A stretch of 48,632 bases of DNA from Planctomycetales bacterium (GTDB lineage: Bacteria > Omnitrophota > Gorgyraeia > Gygaellales > Profunditerraquicolaceae): positions 1-48,632 of the forward strand of contig SBBM01000033.1 in the NCBI GenBank assembly GCA_005239725.1. Direction: 5' to 3'. The position numbers and the translations under genes were made by a program. The notes under the pieces were generated by a model. The model was given only the letters and a program-made list of their open reading frames with translations. It did not search any database and had not been told where the DNA came from. Shown piece after piece: positions 16,187 to 23,829 of this stretch (positions within the stretch are counted from its first letter, which is position 1; every line of letters starts with the position of its first letter).

Positions 16187-16473
16187 CCCGCCCTTCCTTC
16201 CTTTATATATCCTATTCGTAATTTGAGCTTAGCCAAAGCACTTCCATATGATTTTAATTTTTCTTCTCTTTTATACGCCAAATCTTTAGAGTTGCATGCT
16301 TCATAATATAATAATTTAACCGCAAGCATTTTAGATGTTGAAAAGATTCTACCATTACTATGATCTTCAATCCTCTTTTCCAAATTATCTGTACAGCCTA
16401 TATAGAGACAATGTGCTTTTTTGCTTCCAAGGAGATAAACACAATACCATGCATCAGAAAGGGCGGGGTTCAT
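16183..16473 (-). CDS. Small GIY-YIG nuclease-domain protein inserted in the his operon
   Basis: A 96-residue single-domain protein with [16 protein letters not shown] as the variant GIY-YIG core, the catalytic-type arginine in NLEKRIEDH, and the glutamate in [12 protein letters not shown]. This matches the UPF0213/Slx1-like stand-alone nuclease group. Its ATG overlaps the hisF stop (ATGA) and its TGA overlaps the hisI GTG start. Inverted repeats bracket it: AGAAAGGGCGGGGT at 16456-16469 and ACCCCGCCCTTCCTT at 16185-16199. The arrangement looks like a small mobile cassette inserted precisely between hisF and hisI without breaking either. Activity in histidine metabolism is not expected. Confidence 0.88.
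   Translation of the reverse strand: MNPALSDAWYCVYLLGSKKAHCLYIGCTDNLEKRIEDHSNGRIFSTSKMLAVKLLYYEACNSKDLAYKREEKLKSYGSALAKLKLRIGYIKEGRAG
16185..16199. repeat. Left inverted repeat of the GIY-YIG cassette
   Basis: ACCCCGCCCTTCCTT pairs with AGAAAGGGCGGGGT at 16456-16469 (one mismatch over about 13 bases). It encodes the end of the nuclease (KEGRAG) and overlaps the hisI start codon. Confidence 0.65.
16456..16473. repeat. Right inverted repeat of the GIY-YIG cassette
   Basis: AGAAAGGGCGGGGTTCAT is the inverse of the left end. With the next base it matches AGAAAGGGCGGGATTCATA at 23811-23829, between recX and alaS, at all but one position. On the minus strand it encodes the nuclease N-terminus MNPALS and contains the hisF stop codon. 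Confidence 0.65.
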
Positions 16474-17225
16474 AAGCGGACTGCTATTCCCCTTTCCCTT
16501 AAATATTCTTTCACCTCTTTTACCGAATACTCCCGGTAATGAAAAAGCGATGCCACTAAACAGGCATCCGCGCCTCCCCCTGCGATAACATCATAAAAAT
16601 GCTCCAATTTCCCGGCTCCACCCGAAGCTATAACCGGTATATGCACAGCGCCCGTTATCGTTGTGGTCAATGCCACATCATAGCCTTCTTTAGTGCCGTC
16701 GTAATCCATGCTGGTCAGGAGTATTTCTCCTGCCCCCAGACCGGCAACCTTTTTCGCCCATTCTAAGGCGTCTAAATCTGCCGGCGTCCTGCCGCCATTT
16801 ATGTAAACTTCCCAGGCCTGCCCCTTCTTCTTTGCATCAATCGCGACGACAATACACTGGCTTCCGAACTTTGCCGCGGAATCAGAAACTAAATCCGGGC
16901 ATTTTACCGCTGATGTGTTTATTGATACCTTATCCGCTCCGGCATTTAATAAATCCCTGATGTCTGCGATTCCGCTGATACCGCCACCCACGGTAAAAGG
17001 CATAAATATATTTTTTGCGATTTTCTCAACCAGTTCAATAAGCGTCTTTCTCCTTTCAAAACTGGCGGTGATATCTAAAAAAACCAACTCATCCGCGCCT
17101 TCCCGGTCATAAACTTTAGCTACCTCAACCGGGTCACCTGCATCCCTCAGGCCCAGGAACTTTATGCCTTTCACCACCCGGCTGTCTTTAATATCAAGGC
17201 AAGGAATTATTCTTTTGGTTAACAC
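16470..17225 (-). CDS. hisF: Imidazole glycerol phosphate synthase cyclase subunit HisF
   Basis: HisF is the TIM-barrel half of IGP synthase. It uses ammonia from HisH to make imidazole glycerol phosphate and AICAR. The 251-residue protein begins [20 protein letters not shown] with the catalytic aspartate at position 11. It has the phosphate-binding loops VGGGIS and ASGGAG, and VAIDAKK for the second catalytic aspartate region. It overlaps the GIY-YIG start by 4 bases and follows the lipoprotein gene by 3. HisH is encoded upstream in the same cluster. Confidence 0.97.
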   Translation of the reverse strand: MLTKRIIPCLDIKDSRVVKGIKFLGLRDAGDPVEVAKVYDREGADELVFLDITASFERRKTLIELVEKIAKNIFMPFTVGGGISGIADIRDLLNAGADKVSINTSAVKCPDLVSDSAAKFGSQCIVVAIDAKKKGQAWEVYINGGRTPADLDALEWAKKVAGLGAGEILLTSMDYDGTKEGYDVALTTTITGAVHIPVIASGGAGKLEHFYDVIAGGGADACLVASLFHYREYSVKEVKEYLRERGIAVRL

Positions 17226-17228
17226 GCC

Positions 17229-17684
17229 TTATTTTCTCTTATCGTATAAATAATCTCGCAACAATCCCCAGGTCTCTTTGCCTATTTTCCCGTCAACGCC
17301 CAGGTTATTTGCCCGCTGGAATGCCCGTATGGCATCGCGGGTTTCTTTGCCCATTTTTCCGTCAAGCGCCCCGGGATTATACCCGGCATTTTTCAATGCT
17401 ATCTGAATCTGCCTTACGTTCGGCCTGGCCTTTATTTCCCCGATAACCCTTTTCTTGACGAGCGGCTTTGCAACCGCTCTTTCTTCCGTCTCCGACTTAC
17501 TGCTTAGGGCCTCTTTTAAATTAATGATTTCCCGGTTTTTTTTCTGAAGTTGCGCCTCTAAAACTGAAATCTGGTTTTTAAGGCCCTGTATCGTAAGGTC
17601 GCTTTTTTTGCCCATTGTTGCGCATCCGGAAAACAAAAATAAAAACACACCAACTCCGAAAACATATGCTGTTTTTCTAAACAT
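17229..17684 (-). CDS. Lipoprotein with coiled coil and C-terminal peptidoglycan-binding domain
   Basis: From the preferred ATG at 17684 the protein has 151 residues. This start has a GGGGGAG site 5 bases upstream; the track begins 8 codons earlier without one. It has a lipoprotein signal with lipobox FLFSGC, then a coiled coil rich in heptads (LKNQISVLEAQLQKKNREIINLKEAL, about 35-62) and a basic linker. A PG_binding_1 domain (about 90-148) follows, with QIQIALKNAGYNPGALDGKMG, KETRDAIRAFQRANNLGVDG and GKIGKETWGLL. It should be anchored in a membrane and touch the cell wall. It lies between hisA and hisF, 11 and 3 bases away, which is odd for an envelope protein. No enzymatic domain is visible. 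Confidence 0.87.
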   Translation of the reverse strand: MFRKTAYVFGVGVFLFLFSGCATMGKKSDLTIQGLKNQISVLEAQLQKKNREIINLKEALSSKSETEERAVAKPLVKKRVIGEIKARPNVRQIQIALKNAGYNPGALDGKMGKETRDAIRAFQRANNLGVDGKIGKETWGLLRDYLYDKRK

Positions 17685-17718
17685 TTTACTCCCCCTTTTT
17701 GAGCACAATGAGTTTTTA

Positions 17719-17745
17719 TCTAGCGAAACCCCGCCGCAGGCGGGG
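17719..17745. repeat. GCGAAAYCCCGC palindrome forming the hisA 3' end
   Basis: CTAGCGAAACCCCGCC-GCA-GGCGGGG folds into a stem (CCCCGCC/GGCGGGG). The same GCGAAA(C/T)CCCGC signature with a palindrome occurs at 26814-26836 and 32485-32509. Here it encodes the last residues of HisA (PPAAGFR) and its TAG stop. Confidence 0.7.
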
Positions 17746-18499
17746 CTGCCAGCATCAGCGCCTCTTTCAGCGTAAACCTGCCCTCATATAATGCCTTACC
17801 TACAATCACGCCCTCCAGGCCCTTGCTTTCAAACTTCTTAAGTGATTCGATATCCTTCAAAGAAGATATCCCTCCGGCGATAATTAAGGATATTTTGTAG
17901 TCAGAGAATTTATCCAGGTAACCCGATAATAAATCCACGTTTGGCCCTGAAAGTGTACCGTCCTTTGCGATATCCGTATAAATCACCTTGCTTATCCCGA
18001 TACGATACAGGTATTTGACAAAACTAAGGAGGGCATCGCCTTCGCCAGCATCTTCAAGCCATCCTTTTAAAGCAATCCTGCCCTTGGTTTTGACATCAAT
18101 ACTGACAATAATTTTATCTCCATACTTATTTACTGCTTTTTCAAGGAAATCCCTATCCTCAAAAGCGACTGTTCCCAATACAACCCGGCATGCGCCGATA
18201 TTCAAGGCCTCTTCAATATCTTCTTTTGTCCTTACTCCGCCGCCGAATTCAACCTTTGTTTTATCTATTCCCTCTTCTCTAAAAACTTCAGATATATTCT
18301 TTAGCAGCCCCAGGTTCTTAGGTGTCCCGCTAAATGCACCGTCCAAATCCACAACATGGATAAGCCCCGCGCCCTCTTTTGCCCAACGCAGCGCCATATC
18401 GGCAGGCCTTTCCGAATATACACTTTCCTGGTCGGGCTTACCCTGGTAAAGCCTGACTACGCGGCCTTCCTTTATGTCTACCGCAGGAATAACTAACAT
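17720..18499 (-). CDS. hisA: ProFAR isomerase HisA
   Basis: HisA isomerises the aminoaldose ProFAR to the aminoketose PRFAR, the step before HisF/HisH. The 259-residue TIM-barrel protein starts MLVIPAVDIKEGRVVRLYQG with the catalytic aspartate at position 8. It carries FGGGVRTKEDIEEAL, the second catalytic region VSIDVKTKG, and IIAGGISSLKDIE. It overlaps hisH by 7 bases. The C-terminal tail LAAPPAAGFR is encoded by a repeat palindrome rather than family sequence, extending the protein slightly without touching the barrel. Confidence 0.96.
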   Translation of the reverse strand: MLVIPAVDIKEGRVVRLYQGKPDQESVYSERPADMALRWAKEGAGLIHVVDLDGAFSGTPKNLGLLKNISEVFREEGIDKTKVEFGGGVRTKEDIEEALNIGACRVVLGTVAFEDRDFLEKAVNKYGDKIIVSIDVKTKGRIALKGWLEDAGEGDALLSFVKYLYRIGISKVIYTDIAKDGTLSGPNVDLLSGYLDKFSDYKISLIIAGGISSLKDIESLKKFESKGLEGVIVGKALYEGRFTLKEALMLAAPPAAGFR

Positions 18500-19101
18500 A
18501 AGCTAATAAAGTTTTTCAGCATCGCTAAACCCACATCCTGGCTTTTCTCCGGGTGAAACTGCAAGCCGTATATATTGTCCTGCCAAACGATAGAAGCAAA
18601 ATCAATGCCGTAGTCCGTCGTAGCGGCAACTACAGCCTTATCCTCCGGCTTTGGATAAAACGAATGGCAGAAATAAACATAAGAATTATCCGGAACAACC
18701 TTTAACAGCGGGCATTCCCCAGATTTTTTTAAGGCATTCCATCCCATATGCGGCACCTTGATGCCATTTTTAACATCAAATTTCTTTACCTCGCCCGTAA
18801 ATATACCCAAACCCTTTGCTCCCGGTGATTCCGTGCTTTTCTCAAAAAGAATATGCATCCCCAAGCAAATCCCCAGGAACATCTTTTTGGCCCGGATGTG
18901 CTCTTTTAATTCCGGAATTAAACCCTGTTTCTCTAATTCTGCCACCGCATCGCCGAAAGCGCCTACTCCCGGCAGCACGACTTTATCGCATTTTCTAATA
19001 TCCGCCGGTTTATTGGTTACAAGCGCTTCTGCGCCCATAGATTCAATGGCCTTACGCACGCTGTGGATATTTCCCATGCCGTAATCAATAATCGCAATCA
19101 T
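18493..19101 (-). CDS. hisH: Imidazole glycerol phosphate synthase glutamine amidotransferase subunit HisH
   Basis: HisH releases ammonia from glutamine for HisF. The 202-residue class I amidotransferase starts MIAIIDYGMGNIHSVRKA. It has the nucleophile cysteine in FLGICLGMH and the catalytic His-Glu pair in LQFHPEKS. VVLPGVGAFGDA is also typical. It overlaps hisA by 7 bases. No ribosome binding site is evident in front of the ATG, and upstream is a 180-base repeat-filled gap. Confidence 0.96.
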   Translation of the reverse strand: MIAIIDYGMGNIHSVRKAIESMGAEALVTNKPADIRKCDKVVLPGVGAFGDAVAELEKQGLIPELKEHIRAKKMFLGICLGMHILFEKSTESPGAKGLGIFTGEVKKFDVKNGIKVPHMGWNALKKSGECPLLKVVPDNSYVYFCHSFYPKPEDKAVVAATTDYGIDFASIVWQDNIYGLQFHPEKSQDVGLAMLKNFISLC

Positions 19102-19161
19102 TTTAATGAGCGCATAATTTACGGCAGCACGAAGTGCAACGTAAGTTACTTGCGCGAATTA

Positions 19162-19275
19162 ACCCCACACCCAGCCGACAAACTACATGGCTATGGTTTT
19201 CCGGGTGTGGGGTAAGTTCGGACTTATAAGTTATGTCGATTGCACTATCTCCAATATAATTCTCCATAACTTATA
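19162..19275. repeat. Composite palindromic element between hisB and hisH
   Basis: Two inverted repeats lie in tandem. The first is ACCCCACACCC (19162-19172) with GGGTGTGGGGT (19203-19213). The second is TATAAGTTATG (19225-19235) with CATAACTTATA (19265-19275). The first family is also present between acpP and fabF at 44271-44321. No gene or clear promoter was seen in this 180-base gap, and the hairpins may reduce read-through from hisB to hisH. Confidence 0.75.
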
Positions 19276-19281
19276 CCCCAC

Positions 19282-19896
19282 TTAGTCTATTACGCCTTTT
19301 GTGGAAGGGACGCCTTTTCGGCGCGGGTCAATTTGGGTCGCCTGGTCTAAAGCGATGCCTAAGGCCTTAAAGATAGGCTCTAAAGTCGTATGCAAATCCC
19401 GGCTTATGGGGTCAACCTTGATATTTAAATTCATGCCCAGATGCTTGGCAAATGCCTCAAAGAAATGCTCGGTATCCTTAAACTCATAGCCATCCTCTTG
19501 CTCAGGAACAACTCTGGCTACCTTCATTGTGCCGGCTATCATCTTATAGGAACCCCTTCCGCTTATATCCACCGTTACAACCGCTACCACTTCTTCCATA
19601 GGCACGGAAAAAAAGCCGAACCTTTTAATCCCTTGTTTTTTACCCAGCGCCTTCTTAAAGGCCTCGCCCAGGACAATCCCGATATCCTCGTTTGTATGAT
19701 GAATGTCGATATTCAAATCACCCTTGGCATCAATATCCAAATCAAAGAATCCGTGAAAAGCAAATAAATCCAGCATGTGGTCCAATATGCCGATGCCGGT
19801 ATTTATTTTACTTGTGCCTTTGCCGTCAATATCCAATTTAACAGTTATGTCTGTTTCCCTGGTCTTCCTTTTTATAATTGCTTCTCTCTTTTTCAT
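19282..19896 (-). CDS. hisB: Imidazoleglycerol-phosphate dehydratase HisB (monofunctional)
   Basis: HisB removes water from imidazole glycerol phosphate. The metal-binding motifs DIHHTNEDIG (near residue 65) and DTEHFFEAFAKH, and the late RDLHTTLEP, are all present. There is no phosphatase domain. The track start lies inside hisD; I prefer the ATG at 19896 (MKKREAIIKRKTRETDI, 204 residues), which has an AGGAG site 9 bases upstream and matches the usual length. The next gene, hisH, is 180 bases away across a palindromic element. Confidence 0.96.
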   Translation of the reverse strand: MKKREAIIKRKTRETDITVKLDIDGKGTSKINTGIGILDHMLDLFAFHGFFDLDIDAKGDLNIDIHHTNEDIGIVLGEAFKKALGKKQGIKRFGFFSVPMEEVVAVVTVDISGRGSYKMIAGTMKVARVVPEQEDGYEFKDTEHFFEAFAKHLGMNLNIKVDPISRDLHTTLEPIFKALGIALDQATQIDPRRKGVPSTKGVID

Positions 19897-19918
19897 AATA
19901 TGCTTCTCCTGAATTTTT

Positions 19919-21145
19919 TTATTCGAACCTCGCCTTAAGCGAATCAAGATGCTGGTTTAAGCCTTCGATGCCGGCTATCTTTTCCAACGGCTCCTTGATT
20001 TTCTCAAGCGCCTTCCGGGAGTAGCCGATTATGTGGCTAGACTTGATAAAATCAAGGGCAGACAACCCGGAGAAAAACCTCGCGGTCCCGCCTGTGGGCA
20101 AGACATGGCTTGGCCCGGCAACGTAATCCCCCAGTGCCGTAGGACTGTAAGGACCTAAGAATATCGCAGCGGCATTCTTTATTTGCTTAACCAGTTTATT
20201 CGGGTTATTTACCAGGATTTCCAGGTGTTCAGGCGCGATTTTGTTGACAACCTCAACTGCCTGTTCCATATTCTTGGCCAAAATTATAAAACCGTTTATA
20301 TTATCAACTTGTGATTTTACTTCTTTAGCCAGGGCCTTGGAATTCGTAATCAATATTGCTACCCCCCCCGCATGCTCTGCCTGCGCCTTAAGGTCAGCAA
20401 TAATGAATTTCGGATTACTGTGGCGGTTGGCAAGTATAACAAGCTCTGTCGGCCCGGCAAGCATATCAATATCAACGTAACCGAAAAGCTGGCGTTTTGC
20501 CTCAGTTACGTAGATATTCCCGGGGCCGACTATCTTGTCTACGCGCGGTATGGTTTTTGTGCCATAGGCCATAGCCGCAATGCCCTGCGCCCCCCCTACC
20601 CGGTATATCTCGTCTACCTTCAATAAATTAGCGACTACCAGAATATGAGGATTAATATTCCCTTTTGCGTCCGGCGGGCTCATCAAAATTATCTTTTTTA
20701 CTCCGGCTATCTTTGCTGGGAGTGCGGTCATATAGACCGTAGAAACAAGAGGCGCTGTCCCTGCGGGAATATATATGCCTGCCTTTTCAAGCGGCTCATA
20801 ATTTTCCCCCAGGATAAAACCATCGGCATCCTTAATCCTCCAGGATTTCCTTAGCGTTCTACGGTAAAACCGGTTTATATTCTCAATTATAATTTTCAGG
20901 TTGGAAACAAAATTCTGGCTTATATTCTGGTAAGCACCGCTTATTTCTATCTCCGAAACCTTTAGCTGCCTGGGGGCTAACTTGACCTTATCGAATTTCT
21001 TGGTGTACTTTATGACCGCATCGTCCCCGAACAGGCGCACGTCTTCCAGGATTTGCTTTACCTTCTCTTCAATGCGCTTGGACCTTATGAACCTGCGGTT
21101 ATAAATCCTCTCCAGCTTCTTATTGTTAAAACGGATAATTTTCAT
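19919..21145 (-). CDS. hisD: Histidinol dehydrogenase HisD
   Basis: HisD carries out the last two oxidations, histidinol to histidine, with NAD+ and zinc. The 408-residue protein shows VDKIVGPGNIYVTEAKRQL, the LAGPTELVILA segment, the catalytic region AQAEHAGG, IAPEHLEI, and the C-terminal GPSHVLPTGGTARFFSGLSA. It overlaps alaS by 4 bases, so translation is coupled to the alanyl-tRNA synthetase. It is the first his gene in transcription order; hisG, hisC and hisE are not in this window. Confidence 0.97.
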   Translation of the reverse strand: MKIIRFNNKKLERIYNRRFIRSKRIEEKVKQILEDVRLFGDDAVIKYTKKFDKVKLAPRQLKVSEIEISGAYQNISQNFVSNLKIIIENINRFYRRTLRKSWRIKDADGFILGENYEPLEKAGIYIPAGTAPLVSTVYMTALPAKIAGVKKIILMSPPDAKGNINPHILVVANLLKVDEIYRVGGAQGIAAMAYGTKTIPRVDKIVGPGNIYVTEAKRQLFGYVDIDMLAGPTELVILANRHSNPKFIIADLKAQAEHAGGVAILITNSKALAKEVKSQVDNINGFIILAKNMEQAVEVVNKIAPEHLEILVNNPNKLVKQIKNAAAIFLGPYSPTALGDYVAGPSHVLPTGGTARFFSGLSALDFIKSSHIIGYSRKALEKIKEPLEKIAGIEGLNQHLDSLKARFE

Positions 21146-23778
21146 TTTAGGATTTCCTTTAGCCTCTCAAAAGCTGACGCGAAGTTTTCCGGCTTTCCCC
21201 CGCCTGCCTGGGCAAAATCAGGCCTGCCGCCGCCTGAACCTCCGATTGGCATGGCTATCTCTCTGATTATCTTTGATGCGTCCTTATCTTTTTGAGTTAA
21301 ATCTCCCGTTACCCCCACTACCAGCAATGCCTTGCCGTCTTTCTTTGAACCTAAGGCAATAATGGAATTTCCCGTCTTCTCTTTGATTAAATCAACCGTC
21401 CTGCGCAATAAATCCATATCCGCATCGGCAATAACATCGGTGATAACCCTGATACCGTTTATTACCTGCGCGTTGTTAAGGAAATTATCCACCGAATCTT
21501 TTATATTGCCCAGTTTCTCCGTGCTCTGTTTTTTTTCCAATTCTTTTATGCGCGACAATTTTGCCTGAATCTGTTGAGGTATCCTATCTTTTTCCACGTT
21601 TAAAATTGATTCTACCTCAGAGATAATCCTTTCATTTGCGTTAATCACTTTATATGCGAAGGCTCCTGTTGCCCCCTCTATCCTTCTTACGCCGCTGGCG
21701 ATGGAACCCTCATGGGTTATCTTAAAGATGCCGATTGAGCCGACCGCATCCAGGTGCGTTCCGCCGCATAACTCTTTGGAAACATCTCCGATCGAAATTA
21801 CGCGCACTCTTCCTTCATACTTATCCCCGAAAAATGCCAGCGCCCCCGTCTTTTTCGCCTCTGCCAATGTCTTTTGTTTAACAACAACCGGATAATTATT
21901 TATTATCCAGTTATTTACCGCCTCTTCCACTCTCTCCAATTCCTCTTTATCTATTGCCTTAAAATGCGTAAAGTCAAAACGTAATCTATCTTCGGCTACA
22001 AGCGAACCCTGTTGTTGCACGTGCTGGCCTAAAACCTTGCGCAATGCTGCTTGTAAAAGATGGGTTGCGGTATGGTTTCTGGCGATAGAAAGCCTGCGTC
22101 CGATATTTACCTTTGCCGCAACAGTATCGCCTTTTTTAAAGGTGCCCGCCTTAACCATTCCTATGTGCACCACTGCTTTCCCGGATTTTCTTGTATCCAG
22201 CACCTCAAATATATTTTTCCCTTTTACTATTTCTCCTCTATCACCGACTTGCCCCCCCGATTCAGCGTAAAACACGGTCTTATCCAGGATTATTTTTGCC
22301 TCTTCCCCGGAGGATACCTTCTTAACTGCCGAATTATCCTTTATTATCTTTAATATTTTTGCGCTGGTTTCACAATCCTCATAACCCAAAAATTTAGTCT
22401 CTTTTACATCTACATCTAAATCTTTAATATCAAAAACATCTCCCCTCATACTGCTGGTAAGTTTGGAGCGGCTCTTTTGCTTTTCTAATTCCTGGTTAAA
22501 AACCCTCTCTAAATCAACGAAGTCCGCTTGGTAAAATTTAATATTCTGTTTACTCAACCAGTCTTTTGTCAATTCCAGAGGAATTCCATGGGTATCATAG
22601 AGATTAAAAGCAATTGCCCCTGCGGATTCAGGGTCAGGATTTTTAATTAGTTGGCGGAATTTCTCTTTAAATAAAACGTCACTTGAATTCAAAACTGAAA
22701 TAAAATTTTTCTCTTCCGCCAGGATGACCTGGGAAACATTTTCCCTGCGCTTCCCTAAATCCGGATACGGTTCTTTCATAATCTCAGCTAACACCGGAAC
22801 CAGCCTATATAAAAATTCATGTTTTATGCCCAGAGATTTTAGATGTAATATGCTTTTACGGATAATCTTGCGCACCACATAACCCCGCCCCTCGTTAGAA
22901 GGCAAAATCCCGTCATAAACCGCAAAGGTTACCGCGCGGATATGGTCTGCGATCGCATAAATTAATTCATTCTTAGGGACAGCCCCCTTCGGGGACAGTC
23001 CCTCTTCAATTTCTTTTATCAGTGGCTTAAATAAATCCGTCTCAAAGTTATTCGGCGCGCCCTGCATTACCGCAGCCAACCGCTCCAAACCCATTCCGGT
23101 ATCAATGTTCTTATTCGGCAGTGGCTCAAGTACCCCTCCGTCTTTGCGGTTAAACTGGGTAAAAACCAGATTCCAGACTTCAGTAAACCTGCCGCAACTG
23201 CAGGAAGGGTTGCAGTCAGGTTTTTTGCAGCCTGTATCGTTGCCGAAATCAAAAAATATTTCCGAGCAGGGGCCGCATGGCCCGTTTGGTCCTTTTTCCT
23301 TTGCTTGAGAAGGCCAGAAATTTTCTTTGTCCCCTAATTTTACAATTTTATCTGCCGGAATTTTTATTTTGTCCTTCCAGATTTTATATGCTTCATTATC
23401 GTCTTTATATACCGAAACCCAAAGCCTGTCTGCCTTAATCTTAAGTTCTTCGGTCAGGAATTCCCATGCCCAGGCAATCGCCTCCTCTTTAAAATAATCC
23501 CCGAAAGAAAAATTCCCCAGCATTTCAAAAAATGTATGGTGGCAGCAGGTTTTGCCGACTTTTTCTAAATCGTCGGTGCGTAGGCACCTCTGGGAAGTTG
23601 CCGCGCGCTTAAAGCCAGAATCATAACCCATAAATTCTTTTTTAAACTGATTCATGCCTGCGGGAGTGAATAATATGGTAGGGTCATCCCAGGGAACAAG
23701 AGAATCGCTTTCGACTATCCGGTGTTTTTTGTCTTTAAAAAACCTCAGGAATTTTTCTCTTAAAATATCCGCTTTCAC
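21142..23778 (-). CDS. alaS: Alanyl-tRNA synthetase
   Basis: AlaRS charges tRNA-Ala and edits mischarged serine and glycine. The 878-residue protein has class II catalytic motifs (FTPAGMNQFKKEFMG, TSQRCLRTDDLEKVG), a cysteine-rich loop GCKKPDCNPSCSCGRF, the editing-domain zinc motifs HTATH and CGGTH, and the C-terminal GGSGGGRPDFAQAGG. The start is GTG. Residues around GLSPKGAVPKNELIYA are encoded by a GGGACAGTCCC-type repeat (22981-23003), placed just before the conserved IADHIRA segment. It lies 51 bases after recX across a short repeat and overlaps hisD by 4 bases. Confidence 0.97.
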   Translation of the reverse strand: MKADILREKFLRFFKDKKHRIVESDSLVPWDDPTILFTPAGMNQFKKEFMGYDSGFKRAATSQRCLRTDDLEKVGKTCCHHTFFEMLGNFSFGDYFKEEAIAWAWEFLTEELKIKADRLWVSVYKDDNEAYKIWKDKIKIPADKIVKLGDKENFWPSQAKEKGPNGPCGPCSEIFFDFGNDTGCKKPDCNPSCSCGRFTEVWNLVFTQFNRKDGGVLEPLPNKNIDTGMGLERLAAVMQGAPNNFETDLFKPLIKEIEEGLSPKGAVPKNELIYAIADHIRAVTFAVYDGILPSNEGRGYVVRKIIRKSILHLKSLGIKHEFLYRLVPVLAEIMKEPYPDLGKRRENVSQVILAEEKNFISVLNSSDVLFKEKFRQLIKNPDPESAGAIAFNLYDTHGIPLELTKDWLSKQNIKFYQADFVDLERVFNQELEKQKSRSKLTSSMRGDVFDIKDLDVDVKETKFLGYEDCETSAKILKIIKDNSAVKKVSSGEEAKIILDKTVFYAESGGQVGDRGEIVKGKNIFEVLDTRKSGKAVVHIGMVKAGTFKKGDTVAAKVNIGRRLSIARNHTATHLLQAALRKVLGQHVQQQGSLVAEDRLRFDFTHFKAIDKEELERVEEAVNNWIINNYPVVVKQKTLAEAKKTGALAFFGDKYEGRVRVISIGDVSKELCGGTHLDAVGSIGIFKITHEGSIASGVRRIEGATGAFAYKVINANERIISEVESILNVEKDRIPQQIQAKLSRIKELEKKQSTEKLGNIKDSVDNFLNNAQVINGIRVITDVIADADMDLLRRTVDLIKEKTGNSIIALGSKKDGKALLVVGVTGDLTQKDKDASKIIREIAMPIGGSGGGRPDFAQAGGGKPENFASAFERLKEILK
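22981..23003. repeat. GGGACAGTCCC-type repeat inside alaS
   Basis: AGCCCCCTTCGGGGACAGTC followed by CCT contains the GGGGACAGTCCC unit also seen at 46307-46335 and 48361-48413. Here it lies in frame in alaS and can form a CCCC-TTC-GGGG stem. Confidence 0.65.
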
Positions 23779-23828
23779 CCCGATCTTCCTCTCTTCCCCA
23801 TACCCTTCTTAGAAAGGGCGGGATTCAT
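23773..23828. repeat. Gene-less relative of the GIY-YIG cassette ends, between recX and alaS
   Basis: On the minus strand this stretch starts ATGAATCCCGCCCTTTCT, like the nuclease cassette start, and ends CGGGGTGAAA at the alaS GTG, like the cassette end at the hisI GTG. Only about 30 bases lie between, including a CCCTTCT/AGAAAGGG near-palindrome. It may be an internally deleted or ancestral form of the element. Confidence 0.45.
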
Positions 23829-23829
23829 A

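Noticed and set aside
19102-19281. His leader peptide/attenuator or T-box in the his cluster
   Set aside because: No histidine-rich short ORF and no T-box-like motif was found. The structures are REP-type hairpins.
19897-19947. N-terminal extension of HisB in the ORF track
   Set aside because: It lies inside hisD, has no conserved residues, and a proper ribosome binding site precedes the ATG at 19896.
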